DNA of 17,781 nucleotides from an uncultured Eggerthellaceae bacterium (GTDB lineage Bacteria; Actinomycetota; Coriobacteriia; Coriobacteriales; Eggerthellaceae): positions 1-17,781 of the forward strand of contig CAKTYF010000034.1 of assembly GCA_934631995.1 (NCBI GenBank), read 5' to 3'. The position numbers were made by a program, and so were the translations under genes. Below the pieces are notes generated by a model that made no database searches, was not told the origin of the DNA, and was given only the letters and a program-made list of their open reading frames with translations. Shown piece after piece: positions 1 through 3,886 of this stretch; the stretch's first letter is position 1, and every line of letters starts with the position of its first letter.

Positions 1-3
1 GCC

Positions 4-279
4 CTATGCCGACATATCGCTGGATTCGAATTCCTGGTTGAATTTGTTGCTGATCGCGACGCTTACCTTTGCTAGATATTCCAGGTACGCTTGGTACATA
101 ACACCGGGGGATGGGTGAATATTCCAACCGTCCCCGCTGAAAATCAGCTCGCGTTTCTGGAAATCGATGCAGTTCTTTTCAAAATTTTGAATGAAATCAA
201 GCAGCTCGTCGCGTTCTTTAATAAGGTTTTGCAGGCTGTCGGTTTTAAGCTTTTCAGCGTACACTTCAGGTGAGATCAT
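4..279 (-). CDS. Small uncharacterised protein (91 aa)
   Basis: This 91-residue soluble protein is not assigned a function. The start ATG (277-279) is preceded on the minus strand by a good purine-rich ribosome site (AAGGAAGGA) about 9 bases upstream, and the frame closes with TAG at 4-6, so the gene is complete at the window edge. The N-terminal half is charged and probably helical (a segment rich in Lys, Glu and Asp around KERDELLDFIQNFEK). A short conserved-looking stretch, DGWNIHPSPG, follows at about residues 50-59, and then a second helical part. There is no signal peptide, membrane segment or cysteine cluster. It is transcribed away from the toxin-antitoxin pair that starts at 583; the 303-bp gap between them contains a repeated non-coding element. 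The good start site and coding-like composition make it likely real; the role is unknown. Confidence 0.75.
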   Translation of the reverse strand: MISPEVYAEKLKTDSLQNLIKERDELLDFIQNFEKNCIDFQKRELIFSGDGWNIHPSPGVMYQAYLEYLAKVSVAISNKFNQEFESSDMSA

Positions 280-406
280 TATAGTTTGCGTTCCTTCCTT
301 GCGCGGTATAGTGCCTGGGGAATCGCTTGCTCGCGATCCCGTTTTCCCGCTTGCCCGGGTTTTATGTTGAAACTGAACCTAGGATAGCCCATTGTAAAAA
401 TTTTCC

Positions 407-469
407 TGTCCGTTTTTTGGTACATACTGGTGATTTTTGGACATTTATGACATCTGAAAAGGGAAAACG
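407..469. repeat. Dispersed 63-bp non-coding element, copy 1
   Basis: Three blocks are shared with 2101-2163 at identical spacing: TGTCCGTTTTTTGG (then one variable base and ACA), CATTTAT in the middle, and GAAAAGGGAAAACG at the right end. The sequence between the blocks is not conserved. The left block resembles a palindrome around a T run (TGTCC / GGxACA), and CGTTTT at the left can pair with AAAACG at the right end. An extra TTTTTGGACA lies inside this copy at 434-443. Both copies sit in gaps between divergent genes. It may be a regulator site array, a structured RNA or a remnant of a small mobile repeat; the sequence alone does not decide. The rest of the 280-582 gap holds only the promoter described next. 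Confidence 0.7.
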
Positions 470-544
470 CTACGATTATCACCAACATGAAACGCGCCAA
501 TGTGGCCGGGAATGCATGAAGCTGGTCTCCGCTCTTGTTCGTAA

Positions 545-575
545 ATGGTATAATTAGGCCACCTTAAGGAAGGAG
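545..575 (+). promoter_or_regulatory. Extended -10 promoter and RBS of the Phd/ParE operon
   Basis: A consensus TATAAT at 549-554 is preceded by TGG, giving an extended -10 (TGnTATAAT), which can work with a poor -35; no good -35 was found at the usual distance. A strong ribosome site AAGGAAGGAG at 566-575 leads to the ATG at 583. The -10 lies only about 28 bases before the start codon, so the transcript has a short leader. Autorepression by the antitoxin binding here would be typical of the family but is inferred. Confidence 0.65.
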
Positions 576-582
576 ACGTATC

Positions 583-840
583 ATGCAGACTTGCGTACCA
601 GTTAAAGACCTCAAAGACACCGCGTCGTTTGCGAGGAGAGTCGAGCAAGCGTCCGGCCCAATCACCGTTACGAAGAACGGCTACGAGGTATTTTATGCGC
701 TTCGTCCTGATTATTATGAAGCGCTTCAGCAGGAAGCGGCGAAAGCCCAGTTGCTCTCGCGCATTCTGCTTGCAGAACAAGAAATCGATTCCGGTGATTA
801 TATGGATGTGTTCGAGTTCTTGGACAAGCCCAGGGCATAA
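583..840 (+). CDS. Phd/YefM-family antitoxin
   Basis: This 85-residue protein has the features of a type II antitoxin of the Phd/YefM fold. The N-terminal part (about residues 1-50) has the family pattern of a short strand-helix start (VPVKDLKDTASFARRVEQA), then the PITVTKNGYEV strand in which the family normally carries 'P(I/V)xVTKNGxxxxV', and then a helix starting RPDYYEALQQE. The acidic C-terminal tail (IDSGDYMDVFEFLD) would be the toxin-neutralising segment. In this family the N-terminal domain dimerises and binds the operator, repressing the operon, while the tail wraps the toxin. The gene has its own extended -10 promoter and strong RBS and is followed two bases later by the toxin gene, as expected for a co-translated antitoxin-toxin pair. 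Confidence 0.88.
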   Translation: MQTCVPVKDLKDTASFARRVEQASGPITVTKNGYEVFYALRPDYYEALQQEAAKAQLLSRILLAEQEIDSGDYMDVFEFLDKPRA

Positions 841-842
841 AA

Positions 843-1145
843 ATGGCTAAAGTGGTCATTACCAAAACGGCGCAGTTGGAATACTTAAGCATTGTGAGTT
901 ACTTGGAGGGAGTTCTTGAAAGTTCCCAAGCGGCTCAGAACTTTAAACAAGAATTCAGAACGAAGATGATGCAGCTGCGTGATACGCCCGAGCTATTCAG
1001 CGTGAGCGCTATGCCCGAGCTGAAGGCAAAAGGCTACCGAATTGTGCATATAAATAATTATCTTGCGGTTTACAAATTAAAGGGTGACACCGCTTATGTC
1101 GCTCACGTGTTCCATCAATCGCAAAACTATGCAAGGTATGTCTAA
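843..1145 (+). CDS. RelE/ParE-family toxin
   Basis: This 100-residue protein is the partner of the upstream Phd-like antitoxin; only two bases separate the genes. The pattern fits the RelE/ParE superfamily: an N-terminal strand (KVVITKTAQLEYLSIVSYL, with the AxxxLxxIxxY-like helix), an Arg/Lys-rich middle, a GYRIVHINNYLAVYKL segment that matches the usual 'YR.l.v.nY.i.Y.v' strands, and a VAHVFHQSQNYARY ending resembling 'V.rilH.rqdy'. The ending and the antitoxin type suggest the ParE branch, which inhibits DNA gyrase, rather than ribosome-dependent RelE, but this split is uncertain from sequence alone. Cognate neutralisation by the 85-aa antitoxin is inferred from the arrangement. The gene ends at a hairpin shared with the convergent gene. 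Confidence 0.85.
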   Translation: MAKVVITKTAQLEYLSIVSYLEGVLESSQAAQNFKQEFRTKMMQLRDTPELFSVSAMPELKAKGYRIVHINNYLAVYKLKGDTAYVAHVFHQSQNYARYV

Positions 1146-1153
1146 TGGAAACG

Positions 1154-1181
1154 GAAGCGCCGCATTTGCATGCGGCGTTTC
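1154..1181. terminator. Hairpin between convergent genes, possible bidirectional terminator
   Basis: GAAGCGCCGCA (1154-1164) pairs with TGCGGCGTTTC (1171-1181) over 11 bp with one G-T wobble and a 6-base loop. It lies 9 bases after the toxin stop and 26 bases from the stop of the minus-strand gene. The T tract is only three bases long on the plus strand, so termination efficiency is uncertain. Confidence 0.5.
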
Positions 1182-1206
1182 CTGCCTATTCGATCAGAAG
1201 CCTTCT

Positions 1207-2022
1207 TTAATCATCAAGATGATCGACGGCGTATTGCGCTTCTTCTTCGGTGAATTGTTCGCCGTATTGGCTGATTAGCTGGTCATATACGGCACTCTTC
1301 GACATGTTCATGTTCTTGTAGTAGGACTTGGCTTTCGCAAGAGCGTTCTGGTTCCAGTCGGCCTTAACGTGGTCAATTGCGTACTGGGCTGCATCTTCGG
1401 GGAAACCTTCGCCGTAGCTGCTAATTAGCTGGTCGTATATTCCCGCTTTCGACATATGCATATTGTCGCTGTAGCTCTGTGCTTTCTTCAGCGCATTCTT
1501 GAACTCTGTTGATACTTCAGGCTCTTTCAGGTTTTTGACAGCATCAAAAATGTTGTCGTAGGCCTTCTTGATTTCGCTTTCGCTGGCGTCTTCTTTGTCG
1601 ATGACGGCCTTCGCCTCTGATAACGCCGTCGCAAGGCCCGCTTGGCTTTCCTGGGTATACTTGGCAAGCGTATCGGAGTCATAGTTCATGTACTGGTCGT
1701 AAACGGCTTGCAGCGTTGACTTATCAACGGATTTGCTTGCCACCTGGGAAGATGATGCGCTTGAGCTCGATCCCGATGTTTGCGATTCGCCACCGTTGCC
1801 GAATGAGCCAATGATTCCCAGTACAAGAATGATTACGACAGCGATAAACCACTTTCTCTTATAGAAAGGCTTGTCTTTAGACGCTGCCTTTCTATCGGCT
1901 TGCGGGATTGAAGTCTGTGTGAGTTGCGGTTCGGGTGTTCTGGTTGCGGTATCCGCTCCGCAATTCGGGCAAAATCTCGATTTTTCGGAATACTCGCTTC
2001 CGCAGTGATTGCATGTTGGCAT
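1207..2022 (-). CDS. Zinc-ribbon, membrane-anchored protein with FIVAR-like region and two Ltp repeats
   Basis: 271 residues when started at the ATG at 2020-2022, chosen because GGAGGAG stands just upstream and the protein then begins with a classic zinc ribbon; the open frame runs further but lacks such a site. The order is: zinc ribbon with Cys4, Cys7, Cys18 and Cys21; a Pro/Gln/Thr linker; basic residues followed by one membrane helix at about 57-75; a Ser-rich spacer; a helical region at about 101-165 resembling FIVAR domains; and two near-identical repeats of about 48 residues (about 172-219 and 224-271) with the pattern ALxKAxSYxxNMxMSKxxxYDQLIS.YGExF.....QYAxDH. These repeats match the host-surface Ltp lipoprotein domain known from a Streptococcus thermophilus prophage superinfection-exclusion protein. 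The expected layout is a cytoplasmic ribbon with an external helical stalk and repeats. No lipobox is seen. The function is unproven; sensing or phage exclusion are possible. Confidence 0.82.
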   Translation of the reverse strand: MPTCNHCGSEYSEKSRFCPNCGADTATRTPEPQLTQTSIPQADRKAASKDKPFYKRKWFIAVVIILVLGIIGSFGNGGESQTSGSSSSASSSQVASKSVDKSTLQAVYDQYMNYDSDTLAKYTQESQAGLATALSEAKAVIDKEDASESEIKKAYDNIFDAVKNLKEPEVSTEFKNALKKAQSYSDNMHMSKAGIYDQLISSYGEGFPEDAAQYAIDHVKADWNQNALAKAKSYYKNMNMSKSAVYDQLISQYGEQFTEEEAQYAVDHLDD

Positions 2023-2100
2023 GGCTCCTCCTGTCGTCTCAAAAAACATCGCGCTGCTAAATAACGCTGAAGCCAAGATATTCTTTTTCGAAAGCCAGCT

Positions 2101-2163
2101 TGTCCGTTTTTTGGGACATGGTGCGAACTTGCAATCATTTATAGTGCTTGAAAAGGGAAAACG
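2101..2163. repeat. Dispersed 63-bp non-coding element, copy 2
   Basis: This is the second copy of the element at 407-469, with the same three blocks at the same spacing: 2101-2118, 2135-2141 (CATTTAT) and 2150-2163. The left block here is a perfect inverted repeat, TGTCC-GTTTTTTG-GGACA. CCGTTTT near the left end can pair with AAAACGG near the right end. It lies between the start of the minus-strand Ltp-repeat gene and the plus-strand EF-hand gene. Confidence 0.7.
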
Positions 2164-2185
2164 GATCAAAAATGATTGCCCGCGG

Positions 2186-2216
2186 TACAATAAAGACAAA
2201 GCGAATCCAAGGAGGG
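2186..2216 (+). promoter_or_regulatory. Probable -10 and RBS of the EF-hand gene
   Basis: TACAAT at 2186-2191 is a good -10 match; a convincing -35 is not visible. The strong ribosome site AAGGAGGG (2209-2216) sits 4 bases before the ATG at 2221, and decides that start although the frame it opens is short. Confidence 0.5.
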
Positions 2217-2220
2217 CGCT

Positions 2221-2382
2221 ATGGATTTCTTCCAATCGTTTTACGACCGAAACGGCGACGGAAAGCTTACGGGCTTCGAGCGCGTTCGCTACGAAGAGGA
2301 CAACTGGGCATACCCGGGCTCTTTGGTGCCCCACACGACAACTACCGATCCGCAGCTGAAAAAAAGACTTGGGTTACGATGA
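2221..2382 (+). CDS. N-terminal part of a frameshifted EF-hand protein (53 aa as read)
   Basis: A strong RBS (2209-2216) leads into ATG at 2221. The short frame encodes one perfect EF-hand calcium loop, DRNGDGKLTGFE (residues 9-20), with Asp, Asn, Asp and Glu at the 1, 3, 5 and 12 positions, flanked by helices. It stops at 2380-2382, just after a run of seven A (2359-2365). Reading six A instead would give ...PQLKKDLGYDEDDDD... and join smoothly into the following 2369-2809 frame, giving one protein of about 195 residues. The downstream frame has no start or RBS of its own, so the two are best read as one gene broken by a one-base shift. This could be a sequencing error, a real mutation, or a functional slippage site. 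Confidence 0.6.
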   Translation: MDFFQSFYDRNGDGKLTGFERVRYEEDNWAYPGSLVPHTTTTDPQLKKRLGLR

Positions 2383-2809
2383 GGACGACGATGACGATAG
2401 GCCGTATTCCAGCATCGGCAGTCTTCTCGATGATGATGACGACGACTGGGACGACGACGACTGGGACGACGATGACGACTGGGATGGCCTCAGCATTGAG
2501 CACGGAGATGTGCTGGACGATTTTGATGACTTCGGGGAAGAAAACAGGTATTGGTTCGCGCCTCGGAACAGCGAGGACCTTATCGGAGCGATTGCCACGC
2601 CAAAGTATTTAGAGGAGCCGCGCATCCGGGCGCACCGCTGCTACAACTGCAAGCACTGGATAGACACGAAGCCAACTTGCAATACCCGCGATGACGGGTG
2701 CCGCGTTTATTACCGCTTGAAGATCGACCGCGTCCTGAAAAACGATGCCCCTGACCTGGATGGCGAAGTCTGCGACCATTTCGAATTCAGGCATGGCGAC
2801 CGCGGATAG
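2369..2809 (+). CDS. C-terminal part of the frameshifted EF-hand protein: Asp-rich and Cys-containing
   Basis: Coding is clear but the start is not: the first available initiator is a TTG at 2369 without an RBS, and the frame most likely continues from the EF-hand frame starting at 2221 (see that entry). Residues 4-39 (numbered from the TTG) are a run of Asp broken by Trp (DDDDDDWDDDDWDDDDDWD), strongly acidic and probably disordered or metal-binding. The second half has five cysteines: CYNC (91, 94), Cys104, Cys111 and Cys135, with nearby His residues, which suggests a zinc site or a small redox knuckle (…HRCYNCKHW…CNTRDDGCRVYY…VCDHFEF). Similar short CxxCxxW segments occur in proteins of unknown function. 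No signal peptide or membrane helix. The function is unknown; calcium or other cation binding is suggested by the EF-hand and the Asp tract. Confidence 0.7.
   Translation: MGYDEDDDDDRPYSSIGSLLDDDDDDWDDDDWDDDDDWDGLSIEHGDVLDDFDDFGEENRYWFAPRNSEDLIGAIATPKYLEEPRIRAHRCYNCKHWIDTKPTCNTRDDGCRVYYRLKIDRVLKNDAPDLDGEVCDHFEFRHGDRG
2429..2485 (+). repeat. GAC/GAT codon repeat (Asp tract with Trp punctuation)
   Basis: Nineteen codons are made almost only of GAT/GAC with TGG at three places, in an irregular tandem pattern (6, 4 and 5 Asp between Trp codons). Such a low-complexity stretch can change length by slippage in three-base steps without breaking the frame. Confidence 0.7.
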
Positions 2810-2991
2810 CGAAGGCAATTGATTGCTTCAATTCAAGCTTGGATGTTGCGATTATTTCGTGCTCGATGCTCGCATAATAATCTTGGGATGGTTTGCGTTT
2901 ATGACGTGGTTATCGGCAAGGCCTAAAACTCGAAAGGAAAAAAAGAAGGCATTGGTTAGCGTTGTGCGTGGCTTTATATCTTACTGCGATG

Positions 2992-3028
2992 TGTTACAAT
3001 GCATATGCAGAAGAAGTACGTTAGGAGG
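2992..3028 (+). promoter_or_regulatory. Extended -10 promoter and RBS of the RelB/YafQ operon
   Basis: TGT-TACAAT (TG at 2992-2993, -10 at 2995-3000) is an extended -10, the same promoter type as for the first toxin-antitoxin operon. AGGAGG at 3023-3028 sits 4 bases before ATG 3033. The upstream gap (2810-2991) shows no other clear feature. Confidence 0.6.
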
Positions 3029-3032
3029 TATC

Positions 3033-3305
3033 ATGGCAACAATGACGATTAGATGCGATGAAGCTGATAAAAAAGCTGCTGCAGAGGTTGCTGAGTACTA
3101 CGGCTTCGACCTGTCTTCTGTAACTCGTGCTTTGTGGCGGCAAATGGCGCGTACGCATTCAATTCCTTTGAATCTTGGACGCTGGGAACCCAATGAAGAG
3201 AGCCTTGAGAGCATTCGCGAGGCTGACGCAATTCTGTCAGCTGGCGGTACGGGAAGATCTTTTGATAACGGCGCTGACCTCATCGCTGCGGCTTTGGAGG
3301 CGTAA
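3033..3305 (+). CDS. RelB/DinJ-family antitoxin
   Basis: 90 residues from the ATG at 3033, which is chosen over longer in-frame starts (the frame is open from 2823) because AGGAGG stands directly upstream and the protein then begins with the family pattern. The N-terminus (TMTIRCDEADKKAAAEVAEYYGFDLSSVTRALWRQMARTHSIP) is a ribbon-helix-helix DNA-binding domain: a short strand, then helix A (DEADKKAAAEVAEYYGF), then helix B (DLSSVTRALWRQMART), ending in the characteristic 'IPLNL' of DinJ/RelB proteins. The C-terminal part, acidic with several Glu/Asp residues, would bind the toxin. The toxin gene follows after three bases. Repression of its own promoter is expected from the family. Confidence 0.9.
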   Translation: MATMTIRCDEADKKAAAEVAEYYGFDLSSVTRALWRQMARTHSIPLNLGRWEPNEESLESIREADAILSAGGTGRSFDNGADLIAAALEA

Positions 3306-3308
3306 CTT

Positions 3309-3605
3309 GTGGCAAAGTTGAAAGCCCAATTTTCGCCTTCTTTTTCCAGGGATGTGAAGCGTTTGGCGAAAAAGCACGTGGACACGCGCCCTCTGTCCAA
3401 GGTTATCGACCTGATTATTGAAAATACTCCTGAATCGGTTGAAACGCTCAAGCGTAGGCATGATATGCATATGCTTGTTGGCAATTGGTCAGGGAGTTCT
3501 GAGTGCCATGTGTGTAATGCTGGGGATTGGCTTCTTGTGTGGAGGACATCGGGTGGAATTGCCTTGATGCAACGAACGGGAAGCCATGATGAGCTGTTCA
3601 AGTAG
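3309..3605 (+). CDS. YafQ-family mRNA interferase toxin
   Basis: 98 residues, starting at GTG 3309, three bases after the antitoxin stop. The protein has the YafQ/RelE layout: an N-terminal strand FSPSFSRDVKRLAKKHVDTRPLSK (in this family 'f.r.fkkd.Krl.krg.d...L..vi..l'), helix VIDLIIENTPESVETL, then RHDMHMLVGNWSGSSECHVCNAGDWLLVWR, which matches the family pattern 'dH.L.G.w.g.rechi.pDwlLiY', and a final strand ALMQRTGSHDELF ('l.l.rtGsHseLF'). The catalytic histidines expected in YafQ have counterparts here (HDMH near the middle, and SHDELF near the end). YafQ proteins cleave mRNA on the ribosome. With the upstream DinJ/RelB antitoxin this forms a complete type II module. Confidence 0.9.
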   Translation: MAKLKAQFSPSFSRDVKRLAKKHVDTRPLSKVIDLIIENTPESVETLKRRHDMHMLVGNWSGSSECHVCNAGDWLLVWRTSGGIALMQRTGSHDELFK

Positions 3606-3798
3606 GTGTCTCGATGCTTGTTATCGCTTGCCACTTCTCAACGCGTCTTCGGTCCGATGCCGGCTTGGCTCCGGCTTGCCTGCCACAACGCATCATTGAC
3701 CTGCGCAGGCGCTGTGCCTCCATGCGGTTTCAGCTTGATATCCGCTGCTGAAATGTCAGAGTTCTGAGATGCTTTTCGTTCCCGAAGAGCGGTTGCGT

Positions 3799-3804
3799 TA
3801 TAAT
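3799..3804 (+). promoter_or_regulatory. -10 box upstream of the FeoA-FeoB gene
   Basis: A perfect TATAAT lies 83 bases before the start codon. A -35 near 3775-3781 (TTCGTT/TCGTTC) is poor. Between it and the gene is GATAGGTTTTAAGC (3818-3831), which only loosely recalls one half of a DtxR/IdeR iron box (TTAGGTTAGCC...). An iron-dependent repressor is expected for such genes, but this sequence does not show it convincingly. The remainder of the 3606-3886 gap shows no further feature. Confidence 0.45.
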
Positions 3805-3886
3805 TTCGCACTTGAAAGATAGGTTTTAAGCGAAGCGATGGCGCACGAATCAAGAACAAAAACCGCGCGCTTTAAGGAACGTTCAT

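Noticed and set aside
2823..3032. N-terminal extension of the RelB-like antitoxin to 160 residues
   Set aside because: The AGGAGG at 3023-3028 and the ribbon-helix-helix start at 3033 fix the true start; the extension would also run over the -10 box.
3818..3831. DtxR/IdeR iron box upstream of feoAB
   Set aside because: GATAGGTTTTAAGC matches only one half-site loosely and lacks the inverted partner.
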